From: Phascolarctos cinereus | Lineage: Eukaryota > Chordata > Mammalia > Diprotodontia > Phascolarctidae | Direction: 5' to 3' | Length of the DNA: 64,000 nt | Assembly: GCF_002099425.1 (NCBI RefSeq) | Contig: NW_018344008.1 | Location: 10,656,501 to 10,720,500, forward strand | In this document: in pieces, positions 47,035 through 58,068 of the stretch | Numbering within the stretch: the first letter of the stretch is position 1 | Layout of the letters: every line of letters starts with the position of its first letter | Made by a program: the position numbers and the translations under genes | Notes under the pieces: model-generated | Seen by the model: only the letters and a program-made list of their open reading frames with translations | What the model was told of the DNA's origin: nothing | Database searches by the model: none

Positions 47035-50000
47035 AATTTATACCTAAATCTAAACATGAAAAAACAAGAAATAAATTAACAAATATAATATTAGAAAATT
47101 TAGATATGATAGAATTCTGGAGAATATTATACAAGGATAGAAAAGAATACATCTATTTCTCCACTGCGCATGACACCTTCAAAAAATTTACCATTATTAG
47201 TGCATAAAACCTCACAACCAAATGCATAAAAGTAAAAATATCACATTTACCCCTTTCAGGCAATAATACAATTCAAATTAAATTTAATAAAGGGACATGG
47301 ACGCATAGATGAAAAATTAACTAGAAATTAAATAATGTAATTCTAAAAAATGAATGGGTTAAGGGACAAATCAAAGATATAATCAATAATTTTGTTAGAT
47401 ACAATTACAACAATGAGATAACATTCCAAAATTTTTATGATGCTGTCAAAGCAGTGCTTAGGAGAAATAATTATCTCAAAACATCCACCAATAAAAGAGA
47501 GAAACAGATCCATGAATTGGGCATGCAAATAAAAAAAAAACTAGAAAAAGTGCAAATTAAAAATCGTTAAACCCCAAAATGGAAATCCTGAAAGTAAAAG
47601 GAAAGATTAATAAAGTTGAAAATAAAAAACACTTGAACTAATCAATACAGCTAGCAGATTGTTTTATGAAAGAAACAATAAAATAGGCAAATGACTGGTT
47701 AATTTATTTTTTATAAAGAATGAAGAAACACAAATTATTTGTCTCAAAAATGAAGAGTGAATAAACCACAAATGAAGGTGAAATTAGAGTATTCAGTAGG
47801 AGTTATTTTGCCCAATTATATGCCAGTAAAATTGACAACCTAGATGAAATGAAGTAATGTTTAAAGAAACATAAACTGCCCAGATTAACAGAAGAGGAAA
47901 GAAAATCATTAAATAGCTCAATCTTAGGAAAAAGTAATAAAACAAGACATAAGTGAGCTTCATAAGGAAGAATCTCCAGGACCAGATGGATTTACAAGTG
48001 AATTCTACCAAATCTTAAAAAATTGATTACTCCCAATACTATATAAACTATTTGAAAAAATAGGCAAAGTAAGAGTCCTATCAAATTCCTGCTATGATAC
48101 AAACAAGGTTTTAATACCTAAACCAGTGAGAGCAAAAACAAAGAAAGAAAGTTATAGGCTAATTTCCTTAATTAATATCAGTATAAAAATTTAAAATAAA
48201 ACAGCAACAAGAAAGTTATAGCAATATATGTTATAAAATCATATACTGTGGCCAAGTAGGATTTGTAACAAGAATGCAAGGCTAATTCATTATTAAAAAA
48301 GAAAAACAAAAACCATCAGCATTATTGACCATATCAATAACAAAAACAACAAATCATATGATTATCTTAATAGATGTAGAAAAAGCTTTTGAGATAATAC
48401 AACATCAATTCCTACTAAAACCACTAAAAGGCTTAGGAATAAATGGAGTCTTTCTTAAAATTATAAGTAGCATTAATCTAAAACCAAGAGCAAGCATTAT
48501 ATATATAACAGGGATAAATTAAAAGCCTACCCAATAAAATTTTACTGGTAAGTAAGAATATCCATTATAACCATTATTATTCAATGTCATGCTATAAATG
48601 CTAGCTGTAGCAATAAGACAAGGAAAGGAAATTGAAATACTAAAATTAAGCAATGAGAAAGCAAATATATCACTCTTTACATACAGATGGTAACAAGGTA
48701 TGAATAAAGAACCCTAGAGAATCACAAAAATACTAATTGAAACAATTAACAACTTTTGTGAACCTGCAGAATATAAACTAAACCCAAGTAAATCATCAGT
48801 ATTTCTATAGACCAAGAACAAAACACATCAGGAAAGGATAGAAAGAGAAATAATAAAATTTAAAATAACTGCAGACAATATAAAATACTTGGGCATGTTC
48901 CTGAGAAAACAAACCCAGGGACAATCTAAAAACAATTACAAAAAAACTTTTCACACAAATGAAGTCATATCTAAACAACTGGAAAAATATTTATTGCTCA
49001 TGGGCAACTTGAGCCAATATAATACAAATGATGATTCTACCTAAATTAATTTATTTATTCAGTCCCATACCAATCAAAATACTAAAACGTACTGTATAGA
49101 GCTAGAAAAACTAATAACAAAATGTATGTGAAAGAACAGAAGGTCAAGGCTACCAAGGAATCCATTTTTAAAAGGGAAGGAAGGTGGATTAGCTTAACCA
49201 GATCCCAAAATCTATTACCTAAGGGGTAATCATCAAAACAAACTGGTACTGGCTAAATAGAGTGGTGGATCAGTGGAATAGATTAGATACATAATACATA
49301 ATAGTAAATGACTATAGAAATTTAATATTTGGTAAACTGAAAGATGAAAGTTTATAGAACAAGAACTCACTATTTTACAAAATATGCTGAGAAAACTGGA
49401 AAGCAATTTAGCAAAGACTAAATATAGACCAACATTTCACACCCTATACCAAAATAAAGTCAAAATGGGTCCATTATTTAGACATGAAGAATTATATCAT
49501 AAGGAAATTAGGTGAGCATGGAAAATTTTACCTGCCATATCTATGGATAAGGGAAGAATTTAAAGCCAAAAAAGTGATAAAGAGCCTCATGGAAAGTAAA
49601 AGAGATAATTTTGCTTATGTTAAATTAAAAAGGTTTCTTTCTTTCATAAACATAAACAATACAGCCAAAATTGGAGTAAATAGAAAAATTGGGGAAACTC
49701 CTACAGCAAATTTCTCTGATAAGGATACCATAGGAAAAGAAGTCAAATTTATTAAAATAAGAGCCATTTCCCCAATTGATAAATGATAAACTGAACAGGT
49801 AGTTTACAGAAGAAGAAATCAAAGTTATCAATTGTCACATGAAAAAAATGCTCTAAATTACTACTGATTAGAGAAATGTAAATTTAAATGATGAGATATG
49901 GCATTGTACCTATCAAATGGACTAACATGACACAAAAGGAAAACGCTAAATGGTAAAGGGGGGATTGGAAAAGTTGAGACAGTAATTCACTGTTGGTAGA

Positions 50001-50299
50001 GTTGTGAATAAGTCAATTATTCAGGAGGCCAATAAGGAACTCTGTCCAAAGGGCCATAAAACCATACATAAACTTTGACCCAGCAATACCACAACTAGGT
50101 CTGTATCCCAAAGAGATGGGACAAGCAAGGAAAATTCCCTCTTTCTACAAAAATACTTATAGCAGCTCTTTTTGTAGTGGCAAAGGATTGGAAATCAAAG
50201 AGATGCTCATCAATGGCGAGTGGATGAACAAGTTGTTGGTTGTGATGGAATACTATTGTACCATAAGAAATGATAAACAGGATGGTTTCAGAAAAAAAT
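47035..50299 (+). mobile_element. Old L1 LINE, ORF2 from endonuclease to near the C-terminus
   Basis: + strand ORF2 with the late endonuclease part (about 47080-47330), RT start ([14 protein letters not shown]-like at about 47970-48015), IDVEKAFEIIQHQFLLKPLK at 48371-48430 and [17 protein letters not shown] after it. A DNA-binding/C-terminal region follows to about 50290. Many stops. ORF1 and the 3' UTR are absent. Confidence 0.85.
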
Positions 50300-51085
50300 T
50301 AAACTAATATTTTTAAAAAGTTGAATATTAAAAAATTTACAAAAATCTGGGAATATTAATGAAATATATATATTAAAAAGTAATAATGGGTCATGGAACA
50401 AATCATAGAAATAATCAATAAGTTCCTTAAAATGACAATAATAATATGACATAAAATAAAATTTGTGGGATGCAGCTAGTTCAACACAGTAAAAATGTAT
50501 TTTTACGGTACTCACTTATATTAATAAAAGAGATCAACAAATTAGGTATGCACCCAAAAAACCTTAGAAAGCCAAAAAAATTAAAACACCAAGTTAAACA
50601 ACCAAATAGGGATTCTGAAGACAAATGGTTAAATTAACAAAATTAAAAGTTAAAACTTATTGAAACAATAAACAAAATGGAAAATTTTGGGGGGGAAGCA
50701 ATAAAATACACAAACCTTTATCTAATTTTATTTAAAAGAGCCAAATAAACTTACTAGTATCAAAAATAAAAATGTAAATACATAACTAATAAAGAAGAAA
50801 TACAACAAATTATTAGGCTCTATTTTGCCAAAATACATACTGGTAAAATTGACCATCTAAATTAAATAGATGAATATTTACAAAAATATAAATTCCCCTC
50901 ATTATTAGAAGAAATATAATGCTTAAAGAACCATATGTTAGAAAAAGAAATTGAACAAGATATAAATGAACTCCCCAAGGGGAAAACAAAAATAGAGCAC
51001 TAAATGAGATTACATGTAAATTCTACCAAATATTTAAAGATCAACTAATTCCAATATTACATAAGCCATTTGAAAAAGGTGTAAT
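50300..51085 (+). mobile_element. Old L1 LINE, mid-ORF2 fragment
   Basis: A second, more diverged piece of ORF2. It has the pre-RT region (GGGTCATGGAACAAATCATAG near 50388) and ends at the RT start (EFYQIFK-like, then CAACTAATTCCAATATTACA near 51042). The coordinates go back relative to the preceding piece, so this is a separate insertion or a duplication. Confidence 0.7.
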
Positions 51086-51594
51086 GAGGTTATTATTGTT
51101 TTTCTTTGGACAGAACCATTTAAGCTGAGGAATGAGAAGGTATGGCATTGTAAGCAAGTCATTATATCATTACATGCACATATTCCTGCCAATGCATGCT
51201 GCAATTCCCGACAATGCACCATACACTCACCTGCCAACACTTGTTTGTTAAGACCTGTTGGTAGACTTGAGTACTGATCAGTTATAACTTGAATTTTATG
51301 TGCTTATTTGGATAATAATGTAATCACTACAACTTTAACTGTTACACAACAGATGAAACATGTATAAATGATTTTTCAAAATTTTCTTATATTTTCTTCT
51401 TTATTTATGCTTCCACCTCCCCCTTATTTTTATTTAATGCCCCACAATTGCACCCAAGGATACTACTGCCTCCCTGGATCATTCTAGCACTCCCCAGGGG
51501 GTGGTATCACTCACTTTGGGAACCTATGACAGGATGAGGGTATATACGATTATGAATATCTTATAACTTTAGTTTTCCAAATATATTATCCTAG
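51086..51594. other. Intron 3 right end
   Basis: Mostly unassigned. The segment CCCCAGGGGGTGGTATCACT with CACTTTGGGAACC, near 51490-51525, looks like the end of an old interspersed repeat I cannot name. Confidence 0.4.
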
Positions 51595-51716
51595 TTACAA
51601 GCATGATACATCATTAAATGTTATGACTCTTGATAACTCAACGGTTACCTACATTCCTTGCACAACTGATCAACATTCAGCTGAAAATAAGACATCACCA
51701 ATACTATTAGAATCAG
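51595..51716 (+). CDS. SLCO1B: SLCO1B-like exon 4 (extracellular loop 2)
   Basis: Acceptor TATATTATCCTAG, donor TCAG|GTAAGT, 122 nt, phase 2 to 1. It encodes the variable extracellular loop after TM3 (YKHDTSLNVMTLDNSTVTYI, then PCTTDQHSAENKTSP, ILLES). Two N-glycosylation sequons are visible (NST, NKT); glycosylation of this loop is known for OATP1B proteins. This loop is the least conserved part of the family, so identity rests on phase, position and the flanking exons. Confidence 0.85.
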
Positions 51717-51979
51717 GTAAGTATCATTGTTCATGCATTAAGCATTATTCTTTAAGTAAAAAAGAAAACTTTAAGAAGGGTTTAATAACAGAAACATTTA
51801 TTTTTCCAAGATAAAGCAGTTGATAATCTATAAGTCTATATCTGGTCTCTAGATGAACTAATAAAATAAAGTCAAATTAAAAAGCTAATGAATATTATGT
51901 ATTCAAGCAAAACAAAGATGTAGATGCATAACTAAGTATATTATGTTAAAAAAAAACCCCAAACTTCTTGTGTTTCAAG

Positions 51980-52126
51980 GTTGCAAAAATGAATCTGGTT
52001 CACCCATGTGGATATATGTAATGATGGGAAACATGCTACGTGGGATTGGGGAAAGTCCACTCGGACCTCTGGGACTCACATATATTGATAATTTTGCTAA
52101 AGAAGGACATTCTCCTTTTTACATAG
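51980..52126 (+). CDS. SLCO1B: SLCO1B-like exon 5 (TM4)
   Basis: Acceptor TTCTTGTGTTTCAAG, donor ATAG|GTAATG, 147 nt, phase 1 to 1. It encodes GCKNESGSPMWIYVMMGNML, then RGIGESPLGPLGLTYIDNFA, KEGHSPFYI. The strongly conserved OATP core GNMLRGIGE-(T/S)-P and the YID-(D/N)-FA motif are present. A third sequon (NES) sits before TM4. The upstream intron is only 263 bp. Confidence 0.95.
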
Positions 52127-52259
52127 GTAATGTACCTTTGTCATCCTCGGCTCTGTTTTATCCTTTCACTTTATTTCTTTTTTTACAAAAATAAATAATA
52201 TACTTGACCCAGCAGAAACTACTACTCTGATTAGTTCACTTCAGTTTAAAAAATTCATC

Positions 52260-54678
52260 ATTTATTTATTTTTAACATTTTTGAGTTCCACATTCTCTCC
52301 TCCCCACCTGCCTCTCCACCACCCACTGAGAAGACAAGTAATATTATAGCACTTATACACGTGCTGGTTTAGGGCTTTGGGGAGTGAAGAGCATGCAAAA
52401 CATTTCCACATTGACCATATCACAAAAAGCAAGAAAAATAAATTGAGAAAACTGTACTTCAATTTACACTCAGAGCTCAGAAATTCTTTTTTGGGGGGTG
52501 GATAGCATTTTCATCATCAGTCCTTTAGAATTAGACAAGTTTTTCACAGTTGATCACGATCAAAATAATGTTGTTACTGTATATAGTTCTATTCTAGTTC
52601 TCCTCACTTCACTTTGCATCAATTTATAGAGGTCTTCCAATGTCTTTCTGAAATCACTGCCCTCATTATTTCTTATAGTGCAACAGCAGTACATCTCAAC
52701 CATGTGCCACAACTTATTCAGCCACTCCCCAATTGATGAGTACCTCCTCAGTTACCAATTGTTTGCCACCACAGAGTTGCTAGAAATATTTTTGTGCACA
52801 TAGGTCCTTTTCCTTTGATCTCTTTGGGGTACAATCCTAGTAATGGTATTTCTGGGTCAAAGAGTATATAGAGTTTTATAGATTTGGGGGATAGTTTCAA
52901 ATTGTTCTCCAAAATGATTTGGATGAGTTCCAACTCCACCAACAATTCATTAGTGTACCTATTTTTCCTCATCCGTTCCAGTATTTGTCATTTCTATAGG
53001 TATGAGTTGGTACCTCAGAGTTGTTTTACTTTGTCTTTCTTCCAGAGAGCTTTTTCATTTGATTATGGATAGCTTTGATTTTTCTCTTCTGAAATCTGCC
53101 TGTTCCTATCCATTGACAATTTATCAACTGGAGGATGGCTCTTATTTTCATGAATTTGTCAGTTCTCTATATATTTGAGAAAAGAAACATTCATCAGAGA
53201 AACTTGCCATATATATTTTTTTGACATCACTTCATTATCTGTGGTATCTTTTATCAAAATTTTGTTTCCTTGTCTTTTAATTAGGTCAATTTTTGTTTTT
53301 CCTTTGTCTGATATCATGATTGCTACCATTGCCTTTTTTGCTTCTGCTTAAGCATAATAGATTCACTTCTATCTCCCTATTTTAAGTCTGTTCATGTGTC
53401 TTTATGTTTCAAGTTTGTCTCTTGTAAACAACATATTGTTGGATTCAAGTTCCTGATTCATTCTATTAAATGCTTCCATTTTATAAGTGAGCTCATCCCA
53501 TTCATATTCACTAACTGCATTTCCCTCCATTTTATTTTTTTCTGTTTATCCTTCTCTGTCTTTTTATCTTGTCCCTCCTCCAGAGTTTGTTTTGTTTCTG
53601 ACCACTGCCTCCCTTAATGTTCTCTCTCTTTTATCAATTCCCTCCACTTCTCTATCCCCTTCTGCTCCTATTTCCTCGTTAGGTAAGATAAATTTCTATA
53701 TCTAAGTATGTGTGTAGATAGATAAATAGGTAGATCTATATCTGTCCCACTTTGAACCAATTCAAAAGAAAATTAGGTTCAAGTACTGCCTTCACCACCC
53801 CTGCATCTTCACTCTAAAAATTCTTCATTGTGCACCTCTTTTATGTGAGATCATTTTCTCCATTCTATCTCCCCATTTCCCCTTCTCCCAATGCATCCTT
53901 CTTTCTCACTCCTTCATTTTTTGTATCATCTCAGCATAATCAACTCTGTCTATGCCTACTTCTAATTTCCTTAATAATGATAAAGTTCTTAGGAGTTATA
54001 TGTACCTTCTTCCCATATGGTAATTTAAAAAGTTTAAAGTTATTAAATCTTTTATGTTTTTTTCTTTCATGTTTGCCTTTCTATGCTTCTTTTGAGTCTT
54101 GTGTTTGAATGTCAGATTTTCTGTTCAACTCTGGTCTTTTCATCAAGGTTTCCTGGAATTACAAGATTTCATTAAATGCCAATTTATTCCGCCAAAAGAT
54201 AATACTTGGTTTTGCTGGGTACATTATTCTTGGTTGTAATCCTAGCTCCTTTGTCTTCTAGAATATAATATTACAAGCCTACTGCTCCTTTATGGTGGAA
54301 GCTGCTAAATATTATGTAATGTTTGCATCCATGATATGGGAATTGTTTATGTCTGACTTCTTGCAATAATTTTTCCTTGATATAAGAGCTCCAGAATTTG
54401 GCTATAATATTTTGAAAGTTTTCATTCTGAAATCATTGTCATGATGTGATCAATTAATTCTTTCAATTTTTATTTTAACGTCTAGATCTAAGATGTCAGG
54501 ACAGTTTTCTTATATAATTTTTTTTTGAAGTATGATGTCTAGTCTCCTTTTTTGATCATTGCTTTCAGGTAGTCCAATAATTAAATTATACCTCTTCATT
54601 CTTTTTTTTTTCCAGGTGAGTTGTTTTTCTCATTAGTTATTTTACATTTTTATTCTATTTTTCATTCTTTTGATAATA
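52260..54678 (-). mobile_element. L1 LINE, reverse (left part), in SLCO intron 5
   Basis: Reverse order: 3' UTR (52260-52560), ORF2 C-terminal part (to about 53200), endonuclease start (about 53260-53520), linker (about 53530-54050) and ORF1 (54060-54678). RT is largely deleted. The element is split here by a HAL1 and resumes at 56662. Confidence 0.82.
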
Positions 54679-54689
54679 TTTTATTTGTT

Positions 54690-56651
54690 ATTTTTTATTA
54701 ATTAATTTGTTTTTAATTTTCAACATTCACTCCCACAAGATTTTGAGTTCCAAATTTTCTCCCCATCTCACCCCTCCCTCCACCACAAGATAACATGCAT
54801 TCTGCATACCTTTCCTCTAATCTATCCTCCTTTCTATCTCAACCCTCCCCCCTTTCTTATCCTCTTCCCCTTTTATTTTGCTGTAGGGCAGGATAGATTT
54901 CTATATTCCATTGCTTGTATATCTTTTTCCCAGTTGCATGTGAAAACGATGTTTAAAATTTGTTTTTAAAACTTTGGGTTTCAACTTTTCTCCCTTCCTC
55001 CCTCCCCACCCACCCTCATTGAGAAGGCAAGCAACTTGATACAGGTTATACCTGTGTAGTCATGCAGAACACTTCCATAGTAGTCATGTTCAAAAAAGTC
55101 ACTGGCTTCCAATTGGTCCACTGTAATTTTTAAGGAAGTATTTTCTTCAGTGAGCTTTTGGACTTCCTTTTCCATTTGCCCAATTCTGCTTTTTAAGGTA
55201 TTCTTCTCCTCATTGGCTTTTTGGACCTCTTTTGCCATTTGGGTTAGGCTATTTTTAAGGTGTTATTTTCTTCAGTATTTTTGGGGTCTCCTTTAGTAAT
55301 CTGTTGACTTGTTTTTTTTCATGATTTTCTTGCATCACTCTCATTTTTTTCCCCAGTTTTTCCTCTACTTCTCTTACTTGTTTCTCAAAATTCTTTTTGA
55401 TCAGGGCTTTCAGATAGTCCAATAATTTTTAAATTCTCTGTCTAAATTTTCCTCTACTTCTCTTACTTGTTTCTCAAAAACCTTTTTGAGCTTTTCCAGG
55501 GCCTGAGACTGTTTCACATTTTTCTTGGAGGCTTTAGACGTAGGAGCTTTGACTTTGTTGTCCTCTTCTGGTTGTATGTTTTGATCTTCTTTATAATGAT
55601 AGAAAGATTCTATGGTCTGCCTTTTTTGTGCAGTTTGTTCATGTTCCTGGCCAATTACTTAACTTCTTTTTTTGTGCTTTTTAGTGAGGCATTCGGGGTT
55701 AAGTGACTCACCCAGCTAGTAAGCGTCAAGTGTCTGAGGCTGAATCTGAACTCAGTTCCTCCTGACTCCAAGGTCTAAGCTCTATCTACTGTACCCAATT
55801 ACTTAACTGCTAAACTCTTTGTTAAGGTAGAGATCTGCTTCCAGTGTGTAGAATTTACTGTCCCAAACATTGGGGGTTTTGTGCAACTATTTTCAAAGAC
55901 ACTTCTAAGGACCTGTAAATTTTCAGTTCATCCAAAGTGGTATGATCAAGGGTGGGGTGTCTACTCCTTTCCTGGCCTGTGCTCTGGTCTATGAGTTACC
56001 ACAAGCACTCTTTTCTGCCTTGGAACTGTGAGGAGGATTTTCCCTCCAAGCCACTACAAACTCCACCATGCCAGTACTCCTCTTTGCCCCAGGACTGCCA
56101 CCCAAAACTGTGACCCAGATCCAAGCATGAGCAAAGCAAGAGATTCCTGTCTCAGCACCAGCCAAGAGATACCTGAAATCCCCCTCTAATCAGCCACTTG
56201 ATTCCCCCTCTGTCTGTGGGCCAACAGCTCTGGAAGCAGCTGCCACCCTAGGGCTGCTCCAGGATTGAGACTGCAACCAAACTTCTCTCTCACCGGGGTC
56301 ACAGACCTTTCCTACTGACCTTCTAAGTTGTCTTTGGCATTTGTGGATTGAGAAGTCTGGAAACCACCACAGCTGCACATGATTCAGTCCCTTGAAGCCT
56401 GCTCCAGGCTGAGGCCTGGTCTTTGCCTGTGCACCCATGCTGAAGTGCACTTCTCTCCTAGCCTGGAGCAATAGACTTTTCCAATCAACCATCCAGGTTG
56501 TCTTGGCCTGGAAATTTGTTTTACTTTGTATTTTTGTGGGTTCTACTGCTCTAGAATTTGTTTAGAGCTATTTTATAGGTATTTAGAGGTGTTTGAGGGA
56601 CAACTCAAGCAAGTCCTTGCTTTTACTCCACCATCTTGGCTCTGCCCCCTG
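54690..56651 (-). mobile_element. HAL1 retrotransposon, reverse, internally shortened
   Basis: Reverse order: A-rich tail and 3' UTR (54690-55085), coiled-coil part of ORF1 (55090-55560, including AKEVQKANEEKNTLKSRIGQ), and 5' UTR to 56651 (GGGGGCAGAGCCAAGATGGT on the minus strand). The ORF1 C-terminal half and linker are missing compared with the copy at 14095-17067, to which it is closely similar. TTTTATTTGTT (54679-54689) and TTTTATTGTT (56652-56661) look like its target duplication inside the L1. It is itself interrupted by a SINE. Confidence 0.82.
55665..55794 (-). mobile_element. Marsupial tRNA-derived SINE, reverse, partial
   Basis: The reverse complement has GGAGTCAGGAGGAACTGAGT and the body ending GTGAGTCACTTAACCC. 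An exact 14-bp duplication, CCAATTACTTAACT, flanks it at 55651-55664 and 55795-55808. The head is truncated and the tail ends in a short A-rich run. Confidence 0.9.
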
Positions 56652-56661
56652 TTTTATTGTT

Positions 56662-57885
56662 TCTTAATGTCTCACAGAACATTGGCTTTCCTTTGCTTAA
56701 TTTGAATTTTTGAGTATTTTTTTTCTTTAGCTCATTTTTTACCTCCTTTTTCATTTAGCCTATTCTGCTTTTTAAGTTATTTTCTTTCTCGAATTTTTAT
56801 GCCTCTTTTACCATTAGGCCAATTTAAAGTACTTTTTTCTTTAGTATCATTTGTGTCTCTTTTACCAAGCTGTTAATTCTTTTTTTTTCACAATATTCTT
56901 CCATTACTCTCATTTCTATATGAAATTTCCTCTGTCAGACATCACTTTCTTCAACTCTTCTAGGAATTGGACTTACACCCAACTATCATTTTCATTTGAG
57001 GCTTTGGTTCTAAGGATTCTTACATTGTTGTCTCTTTCTGAGTTTCTGTCTTTGTCTCCCCTGCCACTATAATAACTTTTTATGGTCCAGTTCTTTTTAT
57101 TGTTGTTGTTTGCTCATTTTCCAGTCTGTTTCTTGACTTTGAACTTTATGTTAAGGCTGGGTTTTGCTCACATGGGTATTGGGAGGCACTGTTCCAAGCA
57201 TTAGGCTTTTTAATGCTGCTACTTTAAGAGCTAATAATGGGGTGTGTACAAGTTTTTCGTGCTTCCAATATGGTGTGATTAGGGGAGAGGTGACTGTTTT
57301 CCTGTGGTGTGTACTCTGGTGTTTACCCAGGAAGGGCCCTGATCCCCTGTAGCTTCAAGAACTAGTGTTTCTCTTGGCCCTGGAACTGTGACTAGGTCTT
57401 CTACTTTCCTTCAGACACAAGTGGTCAGGCCCTCTGCTTCCTTGTGAGTTATGAAAAGAATTCCTCTCATCCCTCTCTGAACTGGAACAGCAACCCAGAA
57501 CTGCATATGGGAAATAAAGTTGCTAATCAGCATCAGCTGCACCTAGTGCCAGGAAAGACTCTGTAATTTTTTCTGATCAGTCGTACAAAGCCCTTACTAC
57601 CTCTGGGCTGAGAGTTCCTGAAGCTGCTGCTGCTGTTATTATATTTGCTTCCAGGGCCTAGTTTGCTGGTGCTGTTACCGTATGCATTCAGGTTTCACAG
57701 ACTTTGTTTTTGCTGACCTCCTGAGTTTTCTTAGGCTGGAAAAATGCATCATCCTCACCTTTTGTTGGCTCTGCCACTCCAAAAATTTTGAGTTGTAATT
57801 TTAAAGTTGTTTGGAAAGGAATGTTTAGAGAGTTTGCCTGGGTTGCTGCCTCTAATCTGTTATCTTAGCTTTGTTGTTGATATTT
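56662..57885 (-). mobile_element. L1 LINE, reverse (right part): ORF1 start and 5' UTR
   Basis: This continues the element of 52260-54678. It holds the ORF1 N-terminal/coiled-coil part (56680-57100) and the 5' UTR to about 57885. The flanking ORF1 text joins across the HAL1 as expected from other copies (CATTCTTTTG...TCTTAATGTCTCACAG). Confidence 0.8.
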
Positions 57886-58068
57886 AAAGGACTTTATTAC
57901 CAAGCAAGGTAAAGATATGAATATATGCTAAATTAACAAAGAGGGAAATTATAGAACGTGTAATTATTGATTCTGGTCCTTTATTCACAATTAGAAAAAA
58001 AATCTTCTTTTTTAATTCCTCATCATCTTCCTCCGTGACCAAGCTAGCTCAACTCTATATGGGCTGGA
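57886..58068. other. Short unassigned intron 5 stretch
   Basis: No element recognised. Confidence 0.4.
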
